Positions 26,675 through 35,751 of a stretch of 64,000 bases of DNA are shown here, one piece after another. The translations under genes were made by a program, and so were the position numbers. Source of the DNA: Paenibacillus lutimineralis (GTDB lineage Bacteria > Bacillota > Bacilli > Paenibacillales > Paenibacillaceae); contig NZ_CP034346.1 of assembly GCF_003991425.1 (NCBI RefSeq), positions 2,517,501-2,581,500 of the forward strand, written 5' to 3'. The number at the start of each line of letters is the position of its first letter. The first letter of the stretch is position 1. The notes beneath the pieces were generated by a model. It did no database searches. It was given only the letters and a program-made list of their open reading frames with translations, and was not told where the DNA came from.

Positions 26675-28531
26675 ATGAATACAGAGGCACAGACTTGGCA
26701 ACAGAAGCCACCGCAGAAGGGCAAGGTCAAGACGAAGATTGAGGATCGCTTTGTATATCAAGACGATGAGATTATTGATAAAGCATTTGATTGGCAGCAG
26801 TTCCGTCGCCTATTTGGCTATATGAAGCCTTACGCTCGAAAAATGCTTCCGCCGGTCATTCTGATGACTATTCTTGGAACAATCACGAAGCTGACGGTAC
26901 CGTTCTTAACGAGTCTGGCAATCGATAAAGCGATTGCTCCCGAAAATGGCTCAACCAGCTTAACGCTATTATATATTTTGTCCGCTCTAGTGGTAGTTCT
27001 GTACATCATCCAATGGGCATCCGGGGTCTACCGGATTAAGTACACGAATGTAATCGGACAGAGGGTCATTTATGACCTGCGTTCCGATCTGTTCCGTCAC
27101 ATCCAGAAGCTGTCGTTCAATTTCTATGACAAACGACCTGCAGGTTCTGTACTGGTCCGTGTTACCAATGACGTTAACTCCTTGCAGGATCTGTTCACCA
27201 ACGGGGTCGTCAACCTGATGATCGACTGCGTTCAATTAGCGGGTATCGTTGTCATTCTGCTGTTGATCAACTGGAAGCTTGGCCTGGCCGTGATGATTAC
27301 CGTACCGATCATGTTCCTCATCTCGACCCGGCTGCGGCGCAAGATTCGGATTGCTTGGCAGGAAGTACGGATGAAGAACTCGCGTATCAATTCCCACTTG
27401 AATGAGTCGATTCAAGGGATTAGAGTAACACAGGCTTATACGCAAGAGCATGAGAATATTCATTACTTTGACGTAATGAATGCCGATAGCAAGAAATCAT
27501 GGGATAAGGCTTCGGCCATGAACCAGATGTTCGGCCCACTCATTGATATTACCGGTGGGGTTGGTACATTCATTTTGTTCATCCTCGGTGCATATTTGAT
27601 TCAACAAGGACAACTGACAATTGGTCTGCTCGTTGCGTTCAGCAACTATGTGGGCAACTTCTGGGAGCCGATTAACCGTATGGGGCAGATGTATAATCAG
27701 CTGCTCGTAGCGATGGCGTCCTCGGAACGGATCTTCGAATTTATGGATGAGGAGCCTAACATCGCCGACAAACCTGGAGCGGTGGAACTTCCTACGATTC
27801 AAGGAGACGTTCGATTCAAGCATGTCGTGTTCGAATATGAGAAGGGGCGTCAGGCACTCAAAGGAATTGATCTGGACGCGGAGCCAGGCCAATCGATCGC
27901 ATTGGTCGGTCACACCGGTTCAGGTAAGAGTACGATCATTAATCTGCTCAGCCGGTTCTATGATATCAATCAAGGCCAGATTCTGATCGATGGCCATGAT
28001 ATCCGTGATGTGAAGGTGGAGAGCCTACGCAAGCAGATTGGGATTGTACTCCAGGATACGTTCATCTTCTCCGGTACGATCCGCGATAATATTCGCTTCG
28101 GTCGACTGGATGCTACGGACGAGGAAATTGAAGCGGCAGCCAAGGCGGTTGACGCTCATGACTTCATTATGAAGCTACCTAAGGGCTATAACACGGAGGT
28201 TGAAGAACGAGGCAATGCATTGTCAATGGGACAACGCCAGTTGCTGTCCTTCGCTCGGGCTCTGCTGGCTAATCCGCGTATCCTGATCCTCGATGAAGCC
28301 ACGGCGAGCATCGATACAGAGACGGAAGTGAAAATTCAGAATGCACTGAAGGTGCTGCTGAAAGGTAGAACTTCCTTCATGGTTGCACATCGTCTGTCAA
28401 CGATCCGCAGCGCGGATAAGATTATCGTACTTGATCATGGTGAGATTAAAGAGATGGGCAACCACGAACAATTAATGGAACACAAGGGAATTTATTGCGG
28501 ATTGGTTGAAGCACAATTCCGCTATATGTAG
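26675..28531 (+). CDS. ABC exporter half-transporter, catalytic subunit
   Basis: The 618-residue partner of the preceding protein has an N-terminal cytoplasmic extension of about 45 residues, six membrane helices, and a nucleotide-binding domain with Walker A GHTGSGKST and a full Walker B ILILDEATASID. Its signature reads LSMGQRQL instead of LSGGQ. In the heterodimer, one ATP site would thus combine the partner's Asp with this LSMGQ (degenerate), and the other this Glu with the partner's LSGGQ (active). It likely exports lipids or drugs; the substrate is unknown. Confidence 0.9.
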   Translation: MNTEAQTWQQKPPQKGKVKTKIEDRFVYQDDEIIDKAFDWQQFRRLFGYMKPYARKMLPPVILMTILGTITKLTVPFLTSLAIDKAIAPENGSTSLTLLYILSALVVVLYIIQWASGVYRIKYTNVIGQRVIYDLRSDLFRHIQKLSFNFYDKRPAGSVLVRVTNDVNSLQDLFTNGVVNLMIDCVQLAGIVVILLLINWKLGLAVMITVPIMFLISTRLRRKIRIAWQEVRMKNSRINSHLNESIQGIRVTQAYTQEHENIHYFDVMNADSKKSWDKASAMNQMFGPLIDITGGVGTFILFILGAYLIQQGQLTIGLLVAFSNYVGNFWEPINRMGQMYNQLLVAMASSERIFEFMDEEPNIADKPGAVELPTIQGDVRFKHVVFEYEKGRQALKGIDLDAEPGQSIALVGHTGSGKSTIINLLSRFYDINQGQILIDGHDIRDVKVESLRKQIGIVLQDTFIFSGTIRDNIRFGRLDATDEEIEAAAKAVDAHDFIMKLPKGYNTEVEERGNALSMGQRQLLSFARALLANPRILILDEATASIDTETEVKIQNALKVLLKGRTSFMVAHRLSTIRSADKIIVLDHGEIKEMGNHEQLMEHKGIYCGLVEAQFRYM

Positions 28532-28601
28532 AAATTTGTCGAACTTATTCGAAAAAGCGGTCTAGAATGTCGCCCTGACTATTGCATTATGGGTTGGAAA
28601 A

Positions 28602-28641
28602 CCTGAAAATAGAATCAGTAATATACTTTCATATTTTCAGG
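28602..28641 (+). promoter_or_regulatory. Hairpin overlapping the purT ribosome-binding site
   Basis: CCTGAAAATA (28602-28611) pairs perfectly with TATTTTCAGG (28632-28641). The last bases of the 3' arm are the start of AGGGGGG, the only strong Shine-Dalgarno sequence before purT. Folding would mask it. Whether a ligand or protein controls it is unknown. Confidence 0.45.
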
Positions 28642-28657
28642 GGGGATTCTTAGGCTC

Positions 28658-29842
28658 ATGTGGGGTGCTCCAGTGTCTAAATATGCCAAGAGCATCATGC
28701 TCCTTGGCGGAGGAGAATTGGGCAAAGAAGTAGTCATTGAGGCGCAGCGTCTAGGCATTCGAACGATTGTCGTTGACAGGTATGATTATGCACCGGCCAT
28801 GGGTGTTGCTCAAGAATCCTATGTGCTTGATATGTTGGATGGAGAAGCGCTTAGATCATTGATCGTTCAAGTTGCTCCGGATCTGATTGTCCCGGAGATT
28901 GAAGCGATTGCAACACCCGTGCTGGTGGAGCTCGAGCAGCAAGGATATAAGGTCATCCCTACTGCCAAAGCAGCTCTATTGACGATGGATCGTGAAGGAA
29001 TTCGCAGATTGGCATCCGAGGAGCTTGGATTACCCACAGCGAGATATTTGTTCGCTGACAGTCTGGAGCAGTTGCAAACAGCTGTTGCCGGGATTGGTGT
29101 GCCTTGCGTAATCAAACCGTTAATGAGCTCATCCGGCAAAGGACAGAGCGTCTGCCGCAAGGTAGAGGATGTCGAGACATGCTGGAATACGGCTCTTGAA
29201 GGCGCTCGGGCTAAGAAGATGCGAGTCATCGTAGAAGCATTTGTGCCTTTTGCGAGCGAGATTACGATGTTAACGGTTCGCTCGGTATCTGGAACGATAT
29301 TTTGTCCGCCCATTGGGCACATACAGAAGGATGGGGATTATGTCGAATCTTGGCAACCTCATTTCCTGAACGAGGAACAGCTCAAGGAAGCGCAACAAAT
29401 TGCACAAAAAATTACAGATGCGCTTGGCGGATATGGACTATTTGGTGTAGAATTATTTGTGACGGATGATGGCATAATTTTCAGCGAAGTGTCGCCAAGA
29501 CCACATGATACAGGAATGGTGACGATGGTTACGCAGGATTTGTCAGAATTCGCGCTCCACGTAAGAGCAATTCTAGGTCTTCCTATTCCTTCGGTTCAAC
29601 TTCTGACGCCTGGTGCATCAGCAACTTTGAAGGCTGATCGCGAAGGCGAAGAATTCCAAGTCGCAGGATTGGAAGAAGCATTAGCATTACCGAGAACCCA
29701 GGTTCGAGTGTTCGGTAAACCGCTCAGCAAGCCGGGAAGACGGATGGCTGTAGCCCTGAGCGCAGCAGAGGATGTTGAAACGGCCCGCAGCCGCGCCAAA
29801 CAAGCGGCAAGTATATTAAAGGTGGTATGGTCAATTGAGTAG
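28658..29842 (+). CDS. purT: Formate-dependent phosphoribosylglycinamide formyltransferase
   Basis: The 394-residue ATP-grasp enzyme uses formate and ATP to formylate GAR, the folate-independent third step of purine synthesis. Recognised segments are MLLGGGELGKEVVIEAQRLG at the N-terminus, VIKPLMSSSGKGQS in the ATP-grasp domain, and EVSPRPHDTGMVTMVTQ with the metal ligands. The start may be ATG 28658 or GTG 28673, the latter having GGGGTG just before it. The acetyltransferase gene overlaps its last 8 bp. Confidence 0.95.
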   Translation: MWGAPVSKYAKSIMLLGGGELGKEVVIEAQRLGIRTIVVDRYDYAPAMGVAQESYVLDMLDGEALRSLIVQVAPDLIVPEIEAIATPVLVELEQQGYKVIPTAKAALLTMDREGIRRLASEELGLPTARYLFADSLEQLQTAVAGIGVPCVIKPLMSSSGKGQSVCRKVEDVETCWNTALEGARAKKMRVIVEAFVPFASEITMLTVRSVSGTIFCPPIGHIQKDGDYVESWQPHFLNEEQLKEAQQIAQKITDALGGYGLFGVELFVTDDGIIFSEVSPRPHDTGMVTMVTQDLSEFALHVRAILGLPIPSVQLLTPGASATLKADREGEEFQVAGLEEALALPRTQVRVFGKPLSKPGRRMAVALSAAEDVETARSRAKQAASILKVVWSIE

Positions 29843-30293
29843 TCAGGTGAGTGCTCCTGCGTTAGTTATTCGGAAGGGTTGCTGTGACGATGTCCATCAT
29901 ATGCTTCCTTTGATGCGACAGCTTCGTTATCCAACAACGTTCAGCGTGCTAAAAGAGCGTCTTCGTATGTTGGAGGACAATCAACAGCATCATAGCTTGG
30001 TAGCCGAGGTGGATGGAGTGGTACGCGGTACCATCTTCCTGAAGCAGTATCAGACGCATGATATGAACCGACCTATTACCCAGATCATCGCTATGATTGT
30101 AGATGAGGATCATCGAAGCAATGGCATCGGTAAACGGCTTATGTCTGAAGCGGAATCCTGGAGCAAAGATCGCGGGAGTTCGCAATTGTTCTTATCTGTA
30201 GCAGGCGAGAATAGCTTGTCTGCCAAATCATTCTACGAGCGCATGGGCTTCACTTGTACCGGACATCGTAGACTTAGCAAAACATTAGCATAG
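29835..30293 (+). CDS. GNAT-family N-acetyltransferase
   Basis: The 152-residue cytoplasmic acyltransferase uses acetyl-CoA. The acetyl-CoA loop is VDEDHRSNGIGKRLMSEAESWSK (R/Q-x-x-G-x-G/A form), followed by LSVAGENSLSAKSFYERMGF, typical of the fold. The TTG start at 29835 follows AAGGTGG and overlaps the purT stop, so it is translationally coupled to purT; GTG 29847 is an alternative. The substrate is unknown. Confidence 0.85.
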   Translation: MSSQVSAPALVIRKGCCDDVHHMLPLMRQLRYPTTFSVLKERLRMLEDNQQHHSLVAEVDGVVRGTIFLKQYQTHDMNRPITQIIAMIVDEDHRSNGIGKRLMSEAESWSKDRGSSQLFLSVAGENSLSAKSFYERMGFTCTGHRRLSKTLA

Positions 30294-30318
30294 AAAATTC
30301 ATGAATTTATGAAATGTA

Positions 30319-30350
30319 AACCCGGCTCCCTATTATGGGAGCCGGGTTAT
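30319..30350. terminator. Bidirectional terminator
   Basis: AACCCGGCTCCC-TATTAT-GGGAGCCGGGTT lies between convergent genes, with T/A-rich flanks. Confidence 0.85.
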
Positions 30351-30379
30351 TTGTCATTCTTATATTATAAAGAATGCTA

Positions 30380-30970
30380 TCAGTTCGCCACGTATAGATG
30401 CGAAGCCTCCATGGCTGACTCATCCAGGTACTCATAGCAGCTCTTCCTGTAAGAGACGAGGGAGCCGCGAAAAATTAGCTTCAGCATGGAGCACGTAGAC
30501 AGATCATCTGGCGTTGTAAGTGCGGCCGATTTATTGCATAGTTGCAGACCGGCTCCCTCAAAGACAGCACTGACGAATTGTGAGCAGAAATAGGAGTTCT
30601 CCCCGCCAAACTCCATATTCAGGACGACGCCCAGAATACCAAGAAAATTGTAGCTGTAAAGTTCACTGTTCTCCTCGAACTGGCGAACGAAGTTTCTCAT
30701 TTTTGTATAAGTAGCCTCACTGACCGTGCAGCTATACACCGCACATGTTGCCCGCTCAAATATCCCTGAATATATATCTTCCTTAACAAATCCGCCAATG
30801 AGCGGAATCAGAGGATGCTTCCTCCCGAAACTGTACATTTCTCTTAATTCCGGATCAAAAGCTATGGAAGCGTGATTATAAGGGGCTTTCGTATATATAC
30901 CGATCATTCTCGTCACAATTGTTTTCGGATTACTTAGTAAGATGTAGATTTTCTTCGTGTTATTCATCAT
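30380..30970 (-). CDS. Permuted NlpC/P60 (YiiX-like) papain-fold hydrolase
   Basis: The 196-residue protein has its catalytic His in APYNHASIAF (about residue 33) before the Cys in NSYFCSQFVSAVFE (about residue 128). This His-before-Cys order defines the circularly permuted NlpC/P60 group (YiiX, YaeF, lecithin retinol acyltransferase-like). These act on amide or thioester bonds, some on lipids and some on peptidoglycan. No signal peptide is seen, which favours an intracellular or membrane-proximal role. Two adjacent ATGs (30970, 30967) follow only a weak GGCGGTTG site. It is divergent from the sugar-sensing operon. Confidence 0.75.
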   Translation of the reverse strand: MMNNTKKIYILLSNPKTIVTRMIGIYTKAPYNHASIAFDPELREMYSFGRKHPLIPLIGGFVKEDIYSGIFERATCAVYSCTVSEATYTKMRNFVRQFEENSELYSYNFLGILGVVLNMEFGGENSYFCSQFVSAVFEGAGLQLCNKSAALTTPDDLSTCSMLKLIFRGSLVSYRKSCYEYLDESAMEASHLYVAN

Positions 30971-31031
30971 TTTTCAACCGCCATTTTCTATTTAATTAGT
31001 TAGCTATTTACAAATGATGTATCCATTTGAT

Positions 31032-31053
31032 ATTACCATGGTAATCGTTTTCG
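31032..31053. promoter_or_regulatory. ATTACCATGGTAAT palindrome overlapping a cre-like sequence
   Basis: The 14-bp perfect palindrome at 31032-31045 sits between the divergent hydrolase and response-regulator genes. Overlapping it on the minus strand, CGAAAACGATTACC (31053-31040) matches the CcpA cre consensus except at its two outer bases. A sugar-related repressor site is likely from context but unproven. Confidence 0.45.
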
Positions 31054-31203
31054 GGGAATAGCGAAATGGTCCGGAGACGGAATAAAAACTAGACTAAGGT
31101 CGTAATTCAGTAAGGAATCCACTAATTTACTTTTATGGATGAGTGCGATAAAATCGATGGCAATTAGGTACTATTTCTATATATAGAGAAGGCGGGAGAT
31201 TAC

Positions 31204-32865
31204 ATGTATAAGTTAATCTTGGCTGATGATGAGGCAGATGTAAGGGAGGGATTAATGGAGCTAATCGATTGGGAGAGTATCGGGTACAAGGTTGTTGACA
31301 CGGCCGAAAATGGTAGAGAGGCTGCGGAACTGATAGATAAGCATATGCCTGACGTTGTCGTTACCGATATTCAGATGCCTTTTATGGATGGATTGCAATT
31401 AACGGAGTGGATTCGTCAGGTGCATCCTACGATGAAAGTTATTATTCTGACAGGCTATGAGCAATTTGACTATGCTAAGCAGGCCATCCGATTGGATGTT
31501 ACCGAGTATGTGCTGAAGCCGTTCTCTTCGGAGGAACTGGCGGGAATACTTCGTAAGGTCAAAGAGGAAATTGATGAAGAACTGGAGATGCGGAAGAACA
31601 TCCAGACGTTAACGGAGTACTATCATCGTAATTTGCCTGTATTACAGCGGTTGTTCCTATCTTCTCTAGTATCTAGGCCGCTCTCTCAGCACGAGATTAC
31701 TGATAAATGTCGGAGCTATGCACTGCAGTTGGAAGGGGAAATGTACGTCATTTCGATAATCCGGCTTGACCCTGCCTTTCGCTTGGAGCGAGCAGCTACC
31801 ATGTATGAACAGCCTGCTTTGGGATTGGCCTTACCGCACGATACCGATGACCAGCAGTTAGAGTTATTTGCGGTACTGAACATCGTCGACGAGATCATCC
31901 GTGAGCATCCCTGCGATCAGGCGTTCATTTATCATGATGATGTTGTGCTGTTAAGTGTATATGACGATCCAAATCCTGATAGAGTCATAGAAGTAACGTT
32001 GAATCTATTAGAAGAAATGAGATTCAGCTTTGAGAGATATCTTAAACTCCGTACAACGATAGGCGTTGGGACTGCCTGCGCGTCCTTGTCCAATTGTTAC
32101 TACTCTTATAGAGAAGCCGTGCATGCGCTAGATTATCGTCTTCTCCTGGGTGGGAATAAGATTATTTACATCGGCGATGTGGAAGCTCCTGTAGAGAAAG
32201 TATTCGAATTCGATGAACTGAAGGAACAGGAATTGATACGCTGTCTGAAGGTCGGAAGTGATGAAGAGTTGGGGCTGCTGCTTGAGCAGTTGTTCAGGAA
32301 TCTAATGGATTGCCGTAAATCTCTTCAAGATTTTCAGCTGCGTCTATTAGTCATGCTGACTGTGGTGATCAAGGCGGCAAATGATATACATATTGATTTT
32401 GAGAGATTATTTGGAGAAGGCGGGGGATTTATCAGTCAGATCTTCCGATTTACGCAAGCGGACGAAGCCCGGGTGTGGTTCATCGATGTATGTTTGAAGC
32501 TGAAGAGGATGATATCGAGTCAAAGGCAGACAAGCTACAACTTGCTCGTGGATCAAGCCAAGGCATATATTATGGACCACTACTCCGATCCGGACATTTC
32601 CATTAATAAAGTCTGCGCTTGTTTACATATTAGCTCAGGGTATTTCAGTAATATTTTCAAACGTGAGACGAAGCTTACCTTCGTGAATTACTTGCAGAAT
32701 GTGCGCATGGAAGCGGCCAAAAACCTGTTGGCCTCGACGGACAAAAAATCATTTGAGATCGCCGAACTGGTCGGATTTTCGGACCCGAATTATTTCAGTT
32801 TCTGTTTTCGTAAGAAATACGGCTTGTCTCCCAAAGAATACCGAAATGGGTCTAAGATCGTATGA
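31204..32865 (+). CDS. AraC-type response regulator (YesN-like)
   Basis: The 553-residue regulator has a receiver domain at about residues 1-120 (LADDEADVREG, phospho-acceptor Asp in VVTDIQMPFMDG, Lys in YVLKPFSS), a long central region, and a C-terminal AraC/XylS double helix-turn-helix at about 450-550 (ISINKVCACLHISSGYFSNIFKRET and FEIAELVGFSDPNYFSFCFRKKYGLSPKEYR). The GGCGGGAG site supports the start. The stop overlaps the kinase start (ATGA). It most likely activates the mglBAC transporter genes downstream. Confidence 0.93.
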   Translation: MYKLILADDEADVREGLMELIDWESIGYKVVDTAENGREAAELIDKHMPDVVVTDIQMPFMDGLQLTEWIRQVHPTMKVIILTGYEQFDYAKQAIRLDVTEYVLKPFSSEELAGILRKVKEEIDEELEMRKNIQTLTEYYHRNLPVLQRLFLSSLVSRPLSQHEITDKCRSYALQLEGEMYVISIIRLDPAFRLERAATMYEQPALGLALPHDTDDQQLELFAVLNIVDEIIREHPCDQAFIYHDDVVLLSVYDDPNPDRVIEVTLNLLEEMRFSFERYLKLRTTIGVGTACASLSNCYYSYREAVHALDYRLLLGGNKIIYIGDVEAPVEKVFEFDELKEQELIRCLKVGSDEELGLLLEQLFRNLMDCRKSLQDFQLRLLVMLTVVIKAANDIHIDFERLFGEGGGFISQIFRFTQADEARVWFIDVCLKLKRMISSQRQTSYNLLVDQAKAYIMDHYSDPDISINKVCACLHISSGYFSNIFKRETKLTFVNYLQNVRMEAAKNLLASTDKKSFEIAELVGFSDPNYFSFCFRKKYGLSPKEYRNGSKIV

Positions 32866-34664
32866 AGTCTTGGCAGCGTGCAATGACACGCTTTTTGCGA
32901 GGCTTTCACTTACATAATATTCAAGTCCTGCTCTCGGCTTCTTCCATTATTGTGACAGTGCTCGTTGTTGTGCTGGCTAGTCTAATGCTGTTCAATCGCT
33001 TCTCCAACGTGGCTGAGGAGAACACCTACCTGAATCTGAAGCAGATCGTAGAGCAGGTGAATTCAAATCTGGAACTATATGTAAGCGGAATGCAGGACAT
33101 ATTTGAAGTAACTCAGAACAAAATCGATCAAGCTTCCGATGTATCTTCGAATCAACAACTGGGAGAACAGATGGAGACGATATTGAGTACACGGGAGGAT
33201 CTCGTCTCTATTTCGCTGTTTACGACAGACGGGGTATTGGTGAACAGTGTCCCGGCGCAGCCGATGCGCAAAAATACGAGACTGACGGAGCAAACGTGGT
33301 TCGAATCAGCACTTCTCGCTCCTGGGATACTGCAGTTCACACCCCCGCATATTCAGAACCTATTCAAGAACGATTACCGCTGGGTAGTCTCAATGAGTAA
33401 AATGATCGATTACAGGGATGAATCGGGAGTAAAACATGGGGTTCTTGCTATCGATTTTAATTTCCGGACGATCGATCAATTGAGCCAGCGTGTCAGTCTG
33501 GGGAAGAACGGTTACGTCTATATCATCGATGGAATCGGCAATATCGTCTATCATCCTCAGCAGCAGCTCATCTATGCGGGTTTGAAATATGAGAATTTGG
33601 AACCGGTGCTGAATTACAAGTACGGCAGTTATCTGGATGAACAGAATGGGGAGCAGCGAATCATTACCATTCAGACAGTAAAAACGGCAGGCTGGAAAAT
33701 CATTGGTGTCGCTTATGCAGATGAGTTCCTGGGCACAAAGAAGGAGCTAGCGGACTTTCTCTACCATTTCTTACTTGTATCAACCCTGATGATCCTGATC
33801 ATTAACATCTATGTCTCGGCGACGATATCCAAACCTATCCGACGTCTGGAACAGTCCGTCAAGCTGGTGGAGAAAGGTGATTTCACACCGCAAATTTCGG
33901 TAAGCGGAGTCTATGAGGTCGAGCAGCTGTCCAAACGCTTCAATCTGATGCTACGCCGGATTCGTGAGCTGATGGATCAGATTATCCAGGAGCAGGAAGC
34001 GAAGCGCAAAAGCGAATTCGATGTACTGCAATCGCAGATTAACCCCCATTTTCTGTACAATACGCTGAATTCGATTACAAGAATGGCTGAAATGGGGCGC
34101 AATCAAGAAGTAGTAACGACAATCACTTCCCTGTCCCGCTTCTTCCGGCTTAGCTTAAGTAAGGGCAAACCGATCATTACAGTCAAGGATGAACTGGAAC
34201 ATATAAGACATTATTTGATTATTCAATCGATACGATTTAAGAATAAGTTTCATTATGTTATCGAAGCCGAAGAAGAAGTTATGGATTGTCTAACCTTGAA
34301 GCTGATCCTGCAGCCTCTCGTCGAGAATGCGATTCATCATGGAATTGAGAACTCAGTTGAGGACGGAATGATCGAGATCAAGGCGCAATTGCAGGGTGAG
34401 AAGCTTCAATTCATCATTCGCGATAATGGCATCGGAATGACACAAGAGCGGCTCGTCAAGCTGTTAAGTGGTGATATCCGCAGCGAGAGCGGTTCCGGGG
34501 TGGGCGTGTTCAATGTACAGGAACGAATTCAGCTCTACTATGGACGCCCTTATGGATTGCATTACGAGAGTGAGCCTGAGGAAGGGACGACGGTAACGGT
34601 GACACTTCCGGTACAGTGGACTTCAGATCAGGCTGAGGGGGAAGGAAATGATATCAGGAAATAG
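32862..34664 (+). CDS. Sensor histidine kinase (YesM-like)
   Basis: The 600-residue membrane kinase has a first transmembrane helix at about residues 18-42, a large extracytoplasmic sensor domain (about 43-295), a second helix near 300-320 and a HAMP region. The His_kinase domain has its phospho-acceptor in QSQINPHFLYNTLNS near residue 390, and an HATPase domain follows (LVENAIHHGIEN, DNGIGM). The gene overlaps the regulator by 4 bp and the following binding-protein gene by 17 bp. It probably senses a sugar, possibly through that lipoprotein. Confidence 0.93.
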   Translation: MKSWQRAMTRFLRGFHLHNIQVLLSASSIIVTVLVVVLASLMLFNRFSNVAEENTYLNLKQIVEQVNSNLELYVSGMQDIFEVTQNKIDQASDVSSNQQLGEQMETILSTREDLVSISLFTTDGVLVNSVPAQPMRKNTRLTEQTWFESALLAPGILQFTPPHIQNLFKNDYRWVVSMSKMIDYRDESGVKHGVLAIDFNFRTIDQLSQRVSLGKNGYVYIIDGIGNIVYHPQQQLIYAGLKYENLEPVLNYKYGSYLDEQNGEQRIITIQTVKTAGWKIIGVAYADEFLGTKKELADFLYHFLLVSTLMILIINIYVSATISKPIRRLEQSVKLVEKGDFTPQISVSGVYEVEQLSKRFNLMLRRIRELMDQIIQEQEAKRKSEFDVLQSQINPHFLYNTLNSITRMAEMGRNQEVVTTITSLSRFFRLSLSKGKPIITVKDELEHIRHYLIIQSIRFKNKFHYVIEAEEEVMDCLTLKLILQPLVENAIHHGIENSVEDGMIEIKAQLQGEKLQFIIRDNGIGMTQERLVKLLSGDIRSESGSGVGVFNVQERIQLYYGRPYGLHYESEPEEGTTVTVTLPVQWTSDQAEGEGNDIRK

Positions 34665-35625
34665 CTTACTGAAGGGGCTGGCGTTATCCTTTAGCCTGAT
34701 GATGCTTGCAGCCTGTACGCCTAGTGGGAGTATTCCGGGAAGCGACAAGCCGTTAACGATCGATATGGTCGTAAAAATGGATCGTGGAGATTATTGGAAT
34801 ACGATTCGCATGGGTGCTGAAGTGGCAGCGAAGGAGTACAATGTGGAGCTGAATTTTCTAGCCCCCAGCCAGGAAAACGATTACAAGCAGCAAATCGAGC
34901 TGATGCAGGAGTCCATTGTTAGAAGGCCGGATGCGATTGTGTTGGCCGCCAGTGATTATGAGGCGCTAGGACAAGTGACGGATCAGACGTCCTATTATAA
35001 TATTCCTGTCATTTCTATGGACTCGGAGGTCGCTTCGACGAAAGTAAAAACTTATGTCGGAACGAACAATTATGAAGCTGGACAAGCAGCGGCAGAACGA
35101 CTCAGCGAGTTAACTGGGGGACGAGGGGAAATCGGTATTATTAATTTTGTGAAGGGAGCGCGCAGCACCGATGAACGGGAAGAAGGCTTCCTCGACTATA
35201 TGGCCCGGTTCCCTGAAATTCAAGTTATGGATATTGTCTACAGTGGCTCGGATGAGACCTTGGCGTATGACCTCACCTGTAAAATGCTTCAGCTCCATCC
35301 GAGACTGAACGGGATCGTCTCGCTTAGCGCCGAGTCCTCGATTGGTGCAGGATTAGCCGTAGAGGATATGGGGTATAGCGGCATCGTTAATATGATCGCC
35401 TTCGATAATCCGTCCGAAATGCTGGAGTTGCTGCAGGATGGAACGATCCAGGCGATGGTAGTGCAAAATCCATTCAATAACGGCTACATGGCGGTATATG
35501 CTGCAGTACAGGCAGCACATGGTGCCAAGCTTAGCGATAAAATTCCGACGGATGTGAAATTGATTGACCTCGATAACATGCTCTGGCCAGAAAATCAGAA
35601 GCTGATGTTTCCTTTTGTAAAGTAA
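34648..35625 (+). CDS. Sugar-binding lipoprotein of the sensor operon (Peripla_BP_4)
   Basis: The 325-residue lipoprotein has signal and lipobox LAAC near residue 23, followed by a two-lobed type I periplasmic-binding fold (DMVVKMDRGDYWNTIRMGAEVAAKEYNVELNF, PVISMDSEVASTKVKTYVGTNN, TDEREEGFLDY). It starts inside the kinase gene with GAGGGGGAAGG as its ribosome site, so it is translated with the two-component genes rather than with the transporter. A second, full transporter binding protein (mglB) follows 126 bp on. By analogy with XylFII-LytS in clostridia it may present sugar to the kinase. Confidence 0.85.
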   Translation: MISGNSLLKGLALSFSLMMLAACTPSGSIPGSDKPLTIDMVVKMDRGDYWNTIRMGAEVAAKEYNVELNFLAPSQENDYKQQIELMQESIVRRPDAIVLAASDYEALGQVTDQTSYYNIPVISMDSEVASTKVKTYVGTNNYEAGQAAAERLSELTGGRGEIGIINFVKGARSTDEREEGFLDYMARFPEIQVMDIVYSGSDETLAYDLTCKMLQLHPRLNGIVSLSAESSIGAGLAVEDMGYSGIVNMIAFDNPSEMLELLQDGTIQAMVVQNPFNNGYMAVYAAVQAAHGAKLSDKIPTDVKLIDLDNMLWPENQKLMFPFVK

Positions 35626-35704
35626 AGGTCATCTTCAAATCATTAGAATTTTGATATAAAAACGCAGTTTTCTTAATTCGAAAATACCGCTTAATCCAGC
35701 ATAA

Positions 35705-35718
35705 TGTAAACGTATTCA
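35705..35718 (+). promoter_or_regulatory. cre-like site upstream of mglB
   Basis: TGTAAACGTATTCA matches the CcpA consensus TGWAANCGNTNWCA with one mismatch. It lies 34 bp before the mglB start, where a bound repressor would block transcription. Glucose repression of the transporter is the expected effect. Confidence 0.6.
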
Positions 35719-35751
35719 ATACAGGGGTACATCAAAAGGAGGTCAATAAGT

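Noticed and set aside
28538..28551. TCGAACTTATTCGA upstream of purT as a PurR box
   Set aside because: Only the CGAA core matches, and the spacing of the paired boxes known in Bacillus is absent.
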